A stretch of 64,000 nt of DNA from Novosphingobium sediminicola (GCF_014196525.1 NZ_JACIDX010000003.1:62001-126000); one strand, 5' to 3'; positions 17,424 to 27,762 are shown, numbered from the stretch's first letter. Made by a program: numbers and translations. The notes: generated from the sequence alone by a model not told the origin.

Positions 17424-18368
17424 TTGCCATCCACGGGGAAGGAGCTGTCAAAGGCTCCGTTCAGATCGGGCAGGGTCTTGATGATCCCGGCGCGCTGGTA
17501 ACGCCCGAGGATGGCTAATTGCTCCTCCTTCAACCGGTCATCCACCGGCACAGGCGCGGTGATAAGATCGCCGATCGAGAATTTCGCTACATCGCCCGGC
17601 AGCCCCGTTTCCTTGGCCAGCACGGCGGCATATTGATCCTGATGCCCCGCCACCCACAGCCGCGCGCGCGCCAGACGCCGGGTGAAATCCTCGATCTGGG
17701 CGTGCTTGTCGGCAATCGCATGATCGGTGGCGGCAAAGAAACCGGCCCCGGCGGGCAGTTGCGAACCATCGGCCAGCGCGCGCTGATGGTCTTTCAACAA
17801 AGCATAGCCGGTATAGGCCCCCCATGTGGACCATGCATCGATCGAACCATGGGCCAGCGCCGCCTTGGCCTCGGCATTGTTGAGGAAGACCCATTGGACA
17901 TCCCCGGCGCTCAATCCGTGGCTTTCCAGCAATTGCAGCGCCAGATCATGCCCCGCCGAACCCCGGATCGTCGCCAAACGGCGGCCTTTCAGATCCTCGA
18001 CCCGGTGCAGCGGCGAATTGGCGGCTACCACAATGGCTGAGGCATGCGAACTGCGCCCCGTGATCGACCGCCCGGCATAAACCACCTTAATCTTTGCGCC
18101 AGAGGCATAGGCAAAGGCGAAAGGTTGCCCCCCGATGCCGCCCAGATCCACCGCCCTTGAATTGAGCGCCTCCAGCAAGGGCGCGGCGGCGGGGAACAGC
18201 GCCCATTCGATCCGATAGGGCACATTATCCAGCTCTCCCGCCGCGTTGATCCCCCACGATCAGCGTGGCGTTCCGCGCGCCGCCCGCCCTATGCTGCCCC
18301 CACCACCAACCGCCGCCGATCAGCAGCAAAAGCGCCAGCAACCAGAGGGCGGGTTGTTTCCTGCTCAT
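17420..18368 (-). pseudogene. Sulfonate-binding protein (SsuA-like) broken by a small deletion/frameshift
   Basis: From the ATG at 18368 (AAGGAG upstream) the frame encodes a signal/anchor segment (WLLALLLLIGGGWWWG) and then LIVGDQRGG before stopping at a TAA at 18225. The remaining 260 or so residues continue in another frame with AGELDNVPYRIEWALFPAA, a GRRLATIRGSAGHDLALQ block and DAWSTWGAYTGYALL, all SsuA-like. Compared with the intact paralogue at 883-1851, about seven residues are missing between the QRGG and AGEL blocks, in the region 18236-18245, so a roughly 20-22-bp deletion within GC-rich repeats is the likely cause. A short functional product from an internal start is conceivable but would lack an export signal. 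Confidence 0.78.
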
Positions 18369-18459
18369 CGTGACGGACTCCTTGGATATCGGGATCAAAG
18401 GAAGCCGCGCAAACAAGGCGGCGTCCAATGGGGATTTCTCAAGCCAGAGCGGGCTGGCT

Positions 18460-20745
18460 TCAGAAATTCTTGCTCAAAGTGATGTTGAAGGTGCGCGGCT
18501 CGTTATAGGCCAGATAGTAATAGGGATATTGCCCGGCATTGGTGGGCGAATAGCCGCCGAATTGCGCGCGGCGCAGGTTGAACAGGTTGCGCACATTGGC
18601 GCCTATGCTCCAATTGCCCTTATCCGCGGCGAAATTGATCGTGCCGTTCACATAGGTCTGCGAACGGACCTGCAATTGCGGGGTGTTATAGAGGTCGGCA
18701 TAGCGGCTGCTTTCATATTGCACATCGCCCCCGATCCGCAGCGCGCCGGGCAGGTCGACCGGCACACGGTAATTGACCGAGGCCCCGAATTGCCAGCGCG
18801 GCGCATAGGGAAAGTCCAGACCGACCAGCGTGGTCCGCCCCGCAACATTGGCGGGCAAGGTGGCGGTAAAGGTGCGGTATTTTGTTTTCAGATAGGCCGC
18901 GCTGCCGGTGATGGTCAGATTGTCGGTGGGGGCCAGCGTCAATTCCGCCTCGCCGCCCCAACTGGCCGCCTTGCCCGCGTTGATAAGCTGGTTGGTCACC
19001 ACGCCCAGCGCCGCCGTGCTGGTGGCGCGGACCTGAAAATCGGAGATATCATTGTAATAGGCGGCCAGATTGAAAGTCGCCTTGCCGCCAAACAGGCGGG
19101 TTTTCAGGCCCGTTTCATAGGTCGTGGTGATCTGAGGCAAATAGGGCGTGACCGACCCGATGGCCGTCACCGAGCGCAGGTCATAGCCCCCGCTCTTGAA
19201 GCCCTGCGACCATGAAACATACTGAAAGATCGCCTTATTCCAGTCATATTGCAGCCCCAGCTTGGGGGTGAAGCGACTGAAACGCTTAGGCGTCGCCGTC
19301 ACGTCAAAGGAGGTGAGCGAGGAGGCGGCGCTGGTTCCGGTGGGATATTTGAGGAAGAAATAGTCGGGATCGTAATTCCACTCCTGCGGATCATGCAGGC
19401 CCCAACTGCGCCCGGTCTGGCCGATATTGCGGAATTTGCGCAATTCGGTGGTCCAGCGCCCGCCCACGGTCGCGGTCAGCCGATCGGTCAGATGGATGTT
19501 GGCCTGTCCGAACAAGGCCCATGCGGTGGTGTTAAGCCAGTTGTTGGTGTGGGTAACGGTGCCGACATTGTCGACCGCCGCGCCTGCCGATTGGCTGAGG
19601 CGGTGGTTGTGAAACTCTTCGGAGAAATAATAGAGGCCCGCGACGAAATTCCAGTGGTCGAATTCGCCGTTGAGGTTCAATTCCTGCGTGAACTGGTGCT
19701 GCCAGAACTGGGCCAGACTGTCGCCCTTGATCGCGGTCACGCCGTCATTGTCATAATAGATCGGCCCGTGCAGGCCGCGATAGGCGGTCACCGATTTGAC
19801 CGTAAACTGCTGGTTGATCTCCCACTGCACCGTGGCCGATCCACCATAGCTGGTGGTGCGGTTATAGGGCAGAGTGGAGGACCATGTCAGGTCCGGGTTG
19901 ATGGGATTGCCCGTGTTCGGGATGCCGTCGGGCTGGTTGACCGGGGTGTAATAGCTCTGCGTGGCGCGGTCGAACATCGCATCGCCCGCCAGCGTGATCG
20001 TCAGGCCCGGCGCGGGTTTGCTCTGCAATTTGCCGCGCAGCACGGTCAGGTCCGTGTCATTGACATCGCGGTTGAGCGGCACCGAATGCTGCCACCCACG
20101 GCGCGTATGGCGGATCACGGTCAGCGCGCCGTTCAGCTTATCATCGTCAAGGATCGCGCCATTGATCCGCGCTTTCAGATCGACATTACGGAACGAGCCC
20201 AGCGTGGCGCTGAAACTGGCCGAGGGCTTGGCGGTGGGGTCTTTGGTGATGAAGCGGATCGCGCCAGCGCTGGAATTGCGGCCATAGAGCGTGCCCTGCG
20301 GCCCGCGCAGCACCTCAACCCGCTCCAGATCGGGCGTATCGTAAAGCGAACCGACCGTGCGCGCCAGATAGACATCGTCAATATAGACCGCCACGGCCGG
20401 TTCGGGATAAGTGTCGGTCTCGCCAATGCCGCGGATCGAATATTGCTGGGTGGTCTGCGCGGTCGAACGCTTGGGCGCCAAAAGGCCCGGCACGCGCCCG
20501 CCCGACAGGTCGCGGAAGGTCGAGATTTTCAACTGCTCAATGGAATCGCCGCCAATCGCGGTCACGGCAATCGGTGTGCGCTGCAAAGGCTCGGCGCGTT
20601 TTTGCGCGGTCACGACAATATCGCCTACCCCGCCGCCATCGGCCTCATTGGCGGTTTCGGCGGCCCATGCAGGGCAGGCAAGCGCCATAGCGATAATACC
20701 GCCAAGGGGCAGCAGGGCATGGGCAGTCAATCGAGGAAACGCCAT
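18460..20745 (-). CDS. TonB-dependent receptor
   Basis: A 761-residue outer-membrane receptor, intact. It has a signal peptide ending in AWA, a TonB-box-like segment followed by IVVTAQKRAEPLQRTPIAVT, a plug domain (QYSIRGIGETDTYPEPAVAV, VEVLRGPQGTLYGRNSSAGA) and a barrel that ends with Phe (NITLSKNF). The AQKR/RGPQGTLYGRNS signature is that of the sphingomonad receptor group that takes up varied organic ligands. It lies upstream of the broken sulfonate-binding gene on the same strand, 91 bp away, so it probably once fed a sulfonate or related compound to that system. Ligand unknown. Confidence 0.88.
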   Translation of the reverse strand: MAFPRLTAHALLPLGGIIAMALACPAWAAETANEADGGGVGDIVVTAQKRAEPLQRTPIAVTAIGGDSIEQLKISTFRDLSGGRVPGLLAPKRSTAQTTQQYSIRGIGETDTYPEPAVAVYIDDVYLARTVGSLYDTPDLERVEVLRGPQGTLYGRNSSAGAIRFITKDPTAKPSASFSATLGSFRNVDLKARINGAILDDDKLNGALTVIRHTRRGWQHSVPLNRDVNDTDLTVLRGKLQSKPAPGLTITLAGDAMFDRATQSYYTPVNQPDGIPNTGNPINPDLTWSSTLPYNRTTSYGGSATVQWEINQQFTVKSVTAYRGLHGPIYYDNDGVTAIKGDSLAQFWQHQFTQELNLNGEFDHWNFVAGLYYFSEEFHNHRLSQSAGAAVDNVGTVTHTNNWLNTTAWALFGQANIHLTDRLTATVGGRWTTELRKFRNIGQTGRSWGLHDPQEWNYDPDYFFLKYPTGTSAASSLTSFDVTATPKRFSRFTPKLGLQYDWNKAIFQYVSWSQGFKSGGYDLRSVTAIGSVTPYLPQITTTYETGLKTRLFGGKATFNLAAYYNDISDFQVRATSTAALGVVTNQLINAGKAASWGGEAELTLAPTDNLTITGSAAYLKTKYRTFTATLPANVAGRTTLVGLDFPYAPRWQFGASVNYRVPVDLPGALRIGGDVQYESSRYADLYNTPQLQVRSQTYVNGTINFAADKGNWSIGANVRNLFNLRRAQFGGYSPTNAGQYPYYYLAYNEPRTFNITLSKNF

Positions 20746-20922
20746 ATCAACTCCGAAAATTTCAGTATTTCGTGTGATGGCGGGTAACCCAGACCCATGA
20801 TTTACATTAACGAGGATTGCTAAACCGGGTCGATTAATAGAAATATGATTTTATTTGTTATTTATATTTGACGCCCTCAACCGCCCCTTTACCCCCGCCC
20901 CCCACAGGGCCATAATCGCGCC

Positions 20923-21963
20923 ATGGACCTGCTCTCTCGCCTTGGCCTGTCGATCCCGCTTGTTCAGGCGCCCATGGCGGGAGTTTCCACGCCGGAAATG
21001 GCGGCGGCGGTGTGTAATGCCGGGGCGTTGGGCTCGATTGGGGTGGGGGCCACCGATGCGGCGGGCGCACGCGCGATGATCCATGCCTTGCGGGCGCAGA
21101 CCGAGGCAGCATTTAACGTCAATCTCTTCGTCCATGCCACGCCCCGGCCCGATCCCGTGCGTGAGGCGGCATGGCTCGATACGCTGGCCCCGCTGTTTGC
21201 CGAATTTGACGCGCCGGTGCCCTCCGGCCTGCGCATCATCTATCGCAGCTTTGCCGACGATCCCGATATGCTCGCGACGCTGCTGGCCGAGCGGCCCCCG
21301 GTGGTCAGCTTTCATTTCGGCCTGCCCGCGCCCGATATGCTGGCGGCGCTGCGCGGGGCGGGATGTTTGCTGATGGCCAGCGCAACCAGCCCTGCCGAAG
21401 CCGCGATCATCGAGCGCGCCGGGATCGATGTGATCGTCGCGCAGGGGATCGAGGCGGGCGGCCATCGCGGCATGTTCGACCCCGATGCGCCCGATGACGC
21501 GCTGGGCACCTTCGCCCTCACCCGCCTGCTGGTCAGGCAAACCCGCCTGCCGGTGATCGCAGCGGGCGGTATCATGGATGGCGCGGGGGTGCGCGCGGCG
21601 CTTGAACTGGGCGCGGCGGCGGCGCAATTGGGCACCGCCTTTATCGCCTGTCCCGAATCCGGCGCTGACGCTGCCTATCGCGCCGCGTTGATGAGCGATG
21701 CGGCGCATCATACGCGCTTTACCTCGGCAATTTCAGGGCGTCCGGCGCGCTGTCTGGCCAATCGCTTTTCCACGCTGGATGGCGACGCGCGCCCGGCGGC
21801 CTACCCCATCGCCTATGATGCGGGCAAAGCGCTGAACGCGGCGGCCAAGCAGAAAGGCGAGCATGGCTTTGGCGCGCAATGGGCGGGGCAAGGCGCACCG
21901 CTGGCCCGCGCCATGCCTGCGGGCGAGCTGGTCGAAACCATCAGACGGGAAATCCGACGTTAG
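20923..21963 (+). CDS. Nitronate monooxygenase (2-nitropropane dioxygenase family)
   Basis: A 346-residue FMN-dependent TIM-barrel enzyme. Motifs are PLVQAPMAGVSTPEMAAAV at the N-terminus, VIVAQGIEAGGHRG in the middle (FMN phosphate and catalytic His region), and LPVIAAGGIMDGAGVRAAL followed by GAAAAQLGTAF. These match class I nitronate monooxygenases, which detoxify alkyl nitronates such as propionate-3-nitronate. No signal peptide. It stands alone between divergent and downstream promoters; the RND pump genes follow 125 bp later. Confidence 0.87.
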   Translation: MDLLSRLGLSIPLVQAPMAGVSTPEMAAAVCNAGALGSIGVGATDAAGARAMIHALRAQTEAAFNVNLFVHATPRPDPVREAAWLDTLAPLFAEFDAPVPSGLRIIYRSFADDPDMLATLLAERPPVVSFHFGLPAPDMLAALRGAGCLLMASATSPAEAAIIERAGIDVIVAQGIEAGGHRGMFDPDAPDDALGTFALTRLLVRQTRLPVIAAGGIMDGAGVRAALELGAAAAQLGTAFIACPESGADAAYRAALMSDAAHHTRFTSAISGRPARCLANRFSTLDGDARPAAYPIAYDAGKALNAAAKQKGEHGFGAQWAGQGAPLARAMPAGELVETIRREIRR

Positions 21964-21973
21964 GTGCTGCATC

Positions 21974-22035
21974 GCACAAATTGTTACATTTGACAGCATT
22001 TTGCGACCTTAAAAAATTTGTGCGCCGCAGCACAA
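21974..22035. promoter_or_regulatory. Candidate operator/promoter of the RND efflux operon
   Basis: A 9-bp perfect inverted repeat, GCACAAATT (21974-21982) and AATTTGTGC (22015-22023), flanks a TTGACA box (21990-21995). A third GCACAA half-site (22030-22035) pairs with TTGTGC (22018-22023) across 6 bp. This layout over a probable promoter fits binding of a dimeric repressor. No regulator gene lies next to the pump. Confidence 0.45.
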
Positions 22036-22088
22036 TCTACCATCTGGAGCATTGCCCCCTACGTCAATTGCCTTCAGGAGTTGCCCCC

Positions 22089-23225
22089 GTGCCTGTGCCC
22101 TTCCGCGCAAAAAACCTGGTCTTTCCCTTGCTTTCGCTTTCCCTCGCGCTGGGGGCATGCGGGGCGCAGGACAAGAACAAGGCGCCGCCGGTGGTCGATG
22201 TGGGGGTGGTGACGCTGGCGACTCAACCTGTGACCATCGAAACGCAACTGACCGGGCGGACCGCCGCCACCACCACGGCGGACGTGCGCCCACAGGTCGA
22301 TGGCATCATCAAGAACCGCCTGTTTGCCGAAGGCTCGATGGTGAAAGCCGGACAGCCTTTGTATCAGATCGACGCCCGCCTCTATCGCGCCTCGGTCAAT
22401 TCGGCGGGCGCGCAATTGGAAAGCGCGCAGGCCACGCTGGCCAATGCCGAGGCAAAGGCAAAACGCTATCAATCGCTCAGCGATCCCACCGCCGTCAGCC
22501 GTCAGGATCTGGACGACACGCTGGCCGCCGCGCGCACCGCGCGGGCCAATGTCCATCTCTATGCCGCCACGCTGGCCACGGCGCGGGTCAATATGGGCTT
22601 TACGCAGGTCTATGCGCCGATTTCAGGGCGCATAGGCCGCTCCAGCGTGACCAAGGGCGCGCTGGTCTCCGCCGCGCAGACCACCGCTCTGGCCACGATC
22701 CAGCAACTTGATCCGATCTATGTCGATATCACGCAAAGCTCGACCGACCTGCTGCGCCTGCGCATGGCGCTGGCCAAGAAGGATGTTTTGCCCACACAGG
22801 CGCAGGTCAAGCTGCAACTGGAGGACGGCACCGCCTATCCCCTGCCCGGCACGGTGGAATTCAGCGAGGTCAATGTCGACGCCACCACCGGCAGCGTGAC
22901 CCTACGCGCGCGTTTTCCCAATCCGCAGAACCTGTTGCTGCCTGGCATGTTTGTCAAAGTCATCACGCCGCAAGGCACGCTGCCCAATGGCATCCTTGCC
23001 CCGCAGCAGGGCATCACGCGCGACGCGCGCGGCAATGCCACCGCGCTGGTGGTCAATGGCCAGAACAAGGTCGAATTGCGCAACGTCACCGTGGCGCAAG
23101 CGGTCGGCCATAGCTGGCTGGTGACCAAGGGACTGAAGGCCGGGGATCGTCTGATCGTGGAGGGGACGGACAAGGCGCAGGAAGGCGCCAGCGTCCACCC
23201 CGTTGCGGTCAAGGTCGAGGGCTAA
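22089..23225 (+). CDS. RND efflux membrane fusion protein (AcrA/MexA family)
   Basis: About 378 residues from a GTG at 22089, chosen because AGGAG lies eight bases upstream and the protein then begins with a lipoprotein signal (LSLALGAC). Domains in order: lipoyl half (VRPQVDGIIKNRLFAEGSMV), alpha-helical hairpin (about 95-165, LESAQATLANAEAKAKRYQSL), second lipoyl half (YAPISGRIGRSSVTKGALVS), beta-barrel and membrane-proximal domain. It bridges the inner-membrane pump and the outer-membrane channel in the periplasm. It is followed 3 bp later by the pump gene. Confidence 0.92.
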   Translation: MPVPFRAKNLVFPLLSLSLALGACGAQDKNKAPPVVDVGVVTLATQPVTIETQLTGRTAATTTADVRPQVDGIIKNRLFAEGSMVKAGQPLYQIDARLYRASVNSAGAQLESAQATLANAEAKAKRYQSLSDPTAVSRQDLDDTLAAARTARANVHLYAATLATARVNMGFTQVYAPISGRIGRSSVTKGALVSAAQTTALATIQQLDPIYVDITQSSTDLLRLRMALAKKDVLPTQAQVKLQLEDGTAYPLPGTVEFSEVNVDATTGSVTLRARFPNPQNLLLPGMFVKVITPQGTLPNGILAPQQGITRDARGNATALVVNGQNKVELRNVTVAQAVGHSWLVTKGLKAGDRLIVEGTDKAQEGASVHPVAVKVEG

Positions 23226-23228
23226 GCC

Positions 23229-26200
23229 ATGGGGATCAGCAAGTTTTTCGTCGAGCGCCCGGTCTTTGCCTGGGTGATCGCCATCGTCATCATGCTGGCG
23301 GGGATCGGTTCGGTCATGTCGCTGCCCATTGCGCAATATCCCGATGTGGCGCCGCCTTCCGTCTCCGTCTCGGCCACCTATCCGGGGGCGAACGCGCAGA
23401 CGCTCGAATCCTCGGTAACACAGATCATCGAGCAGCAACTGACCGGCATCGACAACCTGAGCTATTTCTCCTCCACCTCGGACAGTTCGGGCAGCGCGCG
23501 CGTCACCGTGACCTTTGAGAAGGGCACAGACCCCGACATTGCTCAGGTGCAGGTGCAGAACAAGGTCAATCAGGGCCTGACGCGCCTGCCCAGCGCGGTG
23601 CAGCAGGCGGGGCTGACCGTAACCAAGTCCAATGCCGATTTCCTGATGCTGGTGGCTCTGTATGACAAGACCAACCGGGCCAGCGATTCCGACATTGCCG
23701 ACTATCTTGTCTCGAATATGCAGGACGCCATCGCCCGCGTGAACGGCGTGGGCCAGATCTCGGTGTTCGGCACGCAATATGCGATGCGCGTCTGGCTCGA
23801 TCCGGTCAAACTGGCCTCGCGCCAATTGATGCCTTCGGATGTGACCAGTGCGCTGACATCGCAGAATGTCGATCTCTCGGCAGGCCAATTGGGCGCGCGC
23901 CCTTCCGTGCCGGGGCAGATGCTCAATGCGGTGGTGCTGGCCAAATCGCGGCTGCAAACGCCCGAGCAATTCGCCAATATCGTGATCAAATCCTCGACCG
24001 ACGGCTCGGTGGTGCGTCTGTCGGATGTGGCGCGGGTGGAACTGGGTCAGGAAAGCTATACCACCACCTCGCGCCTCAATGGCCATCCGGCCGCAGGGCT
24101 TGCGCTGCAATTGGCGCCGGGCGCCGATGCGCTGAAAACCGCCGCCGCCGTCAAGGCCAAGGTGGCCGAACTCAGCCAGTCGATGCCCAAGGGCTATTCC
24201 ATCGACTATCCGCGCGACACCACCGATTTCGTCAAACTCTCGATCAAGGAAGTGGTCGAAACGCTGCTGATCGCCATCGTGCTGGTGGTGATCGTGATGT
24301 ATGTTTTCCTGCAAAGCTGGCGCGCGACGCTGGTGCCCGCGATTGCGGTGCCGGTGGTGCTGCTCGGCACATTTGGCGTGCTGGCGCTGTTTGGCTATTC
24401 GATCAACACGTTGACTTTGTTCGGTATGGTGCTGGCCATTGGCCTGCTGGTCGATGACGCCATCGTCGTGGTGGAAAATGTCGAACGCCTGATGTCGGAC
24501 GAAGGGCTGGCGCCCAAAGAGGCGACGATCAAGTCGATGGACGAGATCGGCTCCGCGCTGATCGGTATCGCGCTGGTGCTCTCGGCAGTGCTGCTGCCCA
24601 TGGCCTTTTTCGGCGGGTCGAGCGGGGTGATCTATCGCCAGTTCTCGATCACCATCGTTTCGGCCATGGTGCTCTCGGTGATCGTCGCGCTGGTGCTGTC
24701 GCCCGCGCTTTGTGCCACGCTGCTGCGCGCGGGCGATGATCCGCACAGCCACACGACCGGCTGGGCGGGCAAATTCAACGCATGGTTTGATCGCGCCACG
24801 GGCCGCTATGTCGATATGACGCGAAAGGTAGTGGGACGCCGGGGGCTGCATTTCCTGGTCTATGGCGGGATTGTGGCGGTCATGGGCCTGCTGTTCATGC
24901 GCCTGCCCACCGGCTTTCTGCCGCTGGAGGATCAGGGGCAGGCGATGGTGATGTTCACCATGCCCGCCGGCGCCACGGATGAGCGTTCCAGCGCGGTGCG
25001 CGCGCAGATCGGCAAATATTTCCTCAATCAGGAGCAGAAGAACACGCGGCTGGTGATGGCCATCTCAGGCTTCTCCTTCTCCGGTTCGGGCCAGAACACC
25101 GGCATGGCCTTTGTCGGCCTGCAACCGTGGGATGACCGCAAGGGCAGCGAAAACAGTTCGACCGGGATCATCAACCGCGCGGGCAAGTTCTTTGCAGGGC
25201 TTCGTGATGCCACTATCATCCCGATGAACCCGCCCGCCATTTCGGGTCTGGGCCAATCGAACGGCTTCACCTTCGAATTGCTCAACAGCGGCCACCTGAG
25301 CGCCGAGCAGTTCAAGGCCGAGCGCGACAAGCTGCTCAAAGCCGCCGCGCAGAGCAAGGTACTGACCCGCGTGCGCGCCACCGCCCTGCCCGATGCGCCG
25401 CAGATGCGGATCACCTTTGACGATGCCAAACTGGCCATGCTGGGGCTGAGCGAGAGCGATGCCACCGATACGCTGAGCAAGGCGTGGGGCGGCGCCTATG
25501 TGAATGATTTCGTCGATCGCGGCCGCGTCAAGCGCGTCTATATGCAGGGCGATGCGCCCTATCGCATGCAGCCCGAAGACCTGTCCAAATGGTTCGTGAA
25601 GAACAGCACCGGCACCACGGCCGTTGGCAGCAGCACGATTGCGGGCATGGTCCCCTTCTCGGCCTTCACCTCGATCGGCTGGGAAAAGGGCGCCAATTCG
25701 CTGGCACGTTTCAACGGCCTGTCCTCCTATGAAATCAGCGGCGAGGCCAGTGACGGCTATTCATCGGGCGATGCTATGGCGCAAATCGTCAAGCTGCAGC
25801 AAACGCTTGCGCCCGGCACCACCTATGCCTGGTCGGGCCTGTCCTATCAGGAAAACAAGACCAGCGGGCAGGCGGTCTATCTCTATGCCATCTCGATGCT
25901 GGTGGTCTTCCTCAGCCTTGCCGCGCTGTATGAAAGCTGGTCCGTGCCGTTTGCGGTGCTGCTGGTGGTGCCGTTGGGGGTGATCGGGGCGGTGCTGGCG
26001 GTGTCGCTGCGGGGCCTTGAAAACAATATCTATTTTCAGGTCGGCCTGCTCACAACCATCGGCCTTTCGGCCAAAAATGCGATCCTGATCGTCGAATTTG
26101 CCGAAGGCGCCTATCGCAAGGGCGCATCGGCCTTTGACGCCGCGATCGAGGCCGCGCGCCTGCGCCTGCGCCCGATCCTGATGACCTCCTTTGCCTTTAT

Positions 26201-26390
26201 CGCGGGCGTGGTGCCGCTGGCCATCGCCAGCGGGGCCGGGGCCAACAGCCGCATCGCCATCGGCACGGCGGTGCTGGGCGGGATGATCACCGCCACGGTG
26301 CTGGCCATTTTCTATGTGCCGATGTTCTTCATCGCGGTCACACGGCTGACCGAACGCGCGACCCACAAGAAGGGCGAAAACCATGCGTAA
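23229..26390 (+). CDS. RND efflux transporter, HAE1 (AcrB/MexB) family
   Basis: A 1053-residue inner-membrane proton/drug antiporter of normal family length. It starts with KFFVERPVFAWVIAIVIML, has the proton-relay double Asp in LVDDAIVVVENVERLM (TM4), the Lys in GLSAKNAILIVEFAEGAY (TM10), and two large periplasmic loops. Together with the fusion protein before it and the outer-membrane channel overlapping its 3' end it forms a complete tripartite pump, likely exporting hydrophobic toxicants or antibiotics. Substrate range unknown. Confidence 0.95.
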   Translation: MGISKFFVERPVFAWVIAIVIMLAGIGSVMSLPIAQYPDVAPPSVSVSATYPGANAQTLESSVTQIIEQQLTGIDNLSYFSSTSDSSGSARVTVTFEKGTDPDIAQVQVQNKVNQGLTRLPSAVQQAGLTVTKSNADFLMLVALYDKTNRASDSDIADYLVSNMQDAIARVNGVGQISVFGTQYAMRVWLDPVKLASRQLMPSDVTSALTSQNVDLSAGQLGARPSVPGQMLNAVVLAKSRLQTPEQFANIVIKSSTDGSVVRLSDVARVELGQESYTTTSRLNGHPAAGLALQLAPGADALKTAAAVKAKVAELSQSMPKGYSIDYPRDTTDFVKLSIKEVVETLLIAIVLVVIVMYVFLQSWRATLVPAIAVPVVLLGTFGVLALFGYSINTLTLFGMVLAIGLLVDDAIVVVENVERLMSDEGLAPKEATIKSMDEIGSALIGIALVLSAVLLPMAFFGGSSGVIYRQFSITIVSAMVLSVIVALVLSPALCATLLRAGDDPHSHTTGWAGKFNAWFDRATGRYVDMTRKVVGRRGLHFLVYGGIVAVMGLLFMRLPTGFLPLEDQGQAMVMFTMPAGATDERSSAVRAQIGKYFLNQEQKNTRLVMAISGFSFSGSGQNTGMAFVGLQPWDDRKGSENSSTGIINRAGKFFAGLRDATIIPMNPPAISGLGQSNGFTFELLNSGHLSAEQFKAERDKLLKAAAQSKVLTRVRATALPDAPQMRITFDDAKLAMLGLSESDATDTLSKAWGGAYVNDFVDRGRVKRVYMQGDAPYRMQPEDLSKWFVKNSTGTTAVGSSTIAGMVPFSAFTSIGWEKGANSLARFNGLSSYEISGEASDGYSSGDAMAQIVKLQQTLAPGTTYAWSGLSYQENKTSGQAVYLYAISMLVVFLSLAALYESWSVPFAVLLVVPLGVIGAVLAVSLRGLENNIYFQVGLLTTIGLSAKNAILIVEFAEGAYRKGASAFDAAIEAARLRLRPILMTSFAFIAGVVPLAIASGAGANSRIAIGTAVLGGMITATVLAIFYVPMFFIAVTRLTERATHKKGENHA

Positions 26391-27762
26391 ATTTGTCGCG
26401 GCCAGCCTGCTGGCGCTGGCGCTGGGGGGCTGCAACATGGCCCCCGCCTATGTCCGCCCCGCCGCCCCAGTGGCCCCGCAATGGCCCCAAGGCGCCGCCT
26501 ATGCCCCCGCGCAGGACGGCGAGGCCGGAATGCCATGGCGCAAAGTCATTTCCGACCCCAAGCTGACGCAGGTGGTCGAAATGGCGCTGTCAAACAGCCG
26601 CTCCCTGCGCGAACAGGTGGCCGCCGTTGCGCAGGCGCGGGCAACCTATCGCATCGCACGTTCCGCCCAATTGCCTACGATCAGCGCGGGCGCCGACGCC
26701 AGCCTGTCGCGGGGTCTGTCGAACAAGGGCCTGAACAGCAACAGCTATGACGCCAGCGCCGGGATGAGTTCCTTTACCATCGACCTGTTCGGACGGCTGC
26801 GCAATCAGAGCAAGGCGGATTTTGAATCCTATCTCGCCTCGCAATCGGGCCTGCGCTCGGCCCGGCTGACCTTGGTGGAGGAGGTCGCCACCGCCTATGT
26901 CACCTATGCCTCGGACAGCAATCTGCTCGCCCTCGCACGCGAAACGGTGAGCAGCGGCGAGCGGACATTGGCCCTGACGCAATCTTTGTTCCAATCCGGC
27001 CTTGCCAATGGAACGGATGTGGAAAGCGCACGCACCGTGGTGGAAAGCGCCAAATCCGATGTCGCCAGCTATACCACCGCTACGGCGCAGGATCGCAATG
27101 CGCTCGACCTGCTGGTGGGCAAACAGGTGGACGATACGCTGCTGCCCAAGGCGCTGGAGGATCTCGATCCCGCGATTGCCAATGTGCCGGCGGGCCTGTC
27201 CTCGGCCGTGTTGCTGCGCCGCCCCGATGTGGTCGAGGCCGAGCATCAGTTGATCGGGGCGAACGCCTCGGTGGGCGCGGCGCGGGCGGCGTTTTTCCCG
27301 ACCATCTCGCTGACCTCAACCATCGGCGTTGCCAGCACCGCACTTTCCAGCCTGTTCACCGGCGGCGCGGCAAGCTGGAACCTCGCCCCCAGCGCCAGCG
27401 TGCCTTTGCTGGGCGGCAGCAATCGCGGCAATCTGGCTTATGCACGGGCGACCAAGGATTACTATCTGGCCGCCTATGAAAAGGTCGTTCAGACCGCGTT
27501 CCGTGATGTCGCCAATGGCCTTGCCCAGCGCGGCACCATCCGCGACCAGCGCGCCGCGCAGGAGCGCTATGTTGCCGCCGCCCGCAAGGCATGGCTGCTG
27601 GCGCAGGATCAGTTCAAGGCCGGGATCGGCACCTATCAAACCGCCCTGACCGCCCAGCGGACCTATTACGCGGCGCAGCAAAGCCGGATCGCCACGCTGA
27701 CCACCGATCTGTCGAATCGTCTGGCCTTGTATGGCGCCATCGGCGCGGATGACAGCCTATAG
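26383..27762 (+). CDS. Outer-membrane efflux channel lipoprotein (OprM/NodT family)
   Basis: A 459-residue TolC-type channel with a lipoprotein signal (LALALGGC, then NMAPAYVRP, typical of OprM). Two repeated outer-membrane-efflux domains are present; the loop LRRPDVVEAEHQLIGANASVG is the conserved mid-protein signature. The start overlaps the pump gene by 8 bases, which gives translational coupling. Its 3' end overlaps the convergent wspR gene by 6 bp, with no room for a terminator. Confidence 0.93.
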   Translation: MRKFVAASLLALALGGCNMAPAYVRPAAPVAPQWPQGAAYAPAQDGEAGMPWRKVISDPKLTQVVEMALSNSRSLREQVAAVAQARATYRIARSAQLPTISAGADASLSRGLSNKGLNSNSYDASAGMSSFTIDLFGRLRNQSKADFESYLASQSGLRSARLTLVEEVATAYVTYASDSNLLALARETVSSGERTLALTQSLFQSGLANGTDVESARTVVESAKSDVASYTTATAQDRNALDLLVGKQVDDTLLPKALEDLDPAIANVPAGLSSAVLLRRPDVVEAEHQLIGANASVGAARAAFFPTISLTSTIGVASTALSSLFTGGAASWNLAPSASVPLLGGSNRGNLAYARATKDYYLAAYEKVVQTAFRDVANGLAQRGTIRDQRAAQERYVAAARKAWLLAQDQFKAGIGTYQTALTAQRTYYAAQQSRIATLTTDLSNRLALYGAIGADDSL

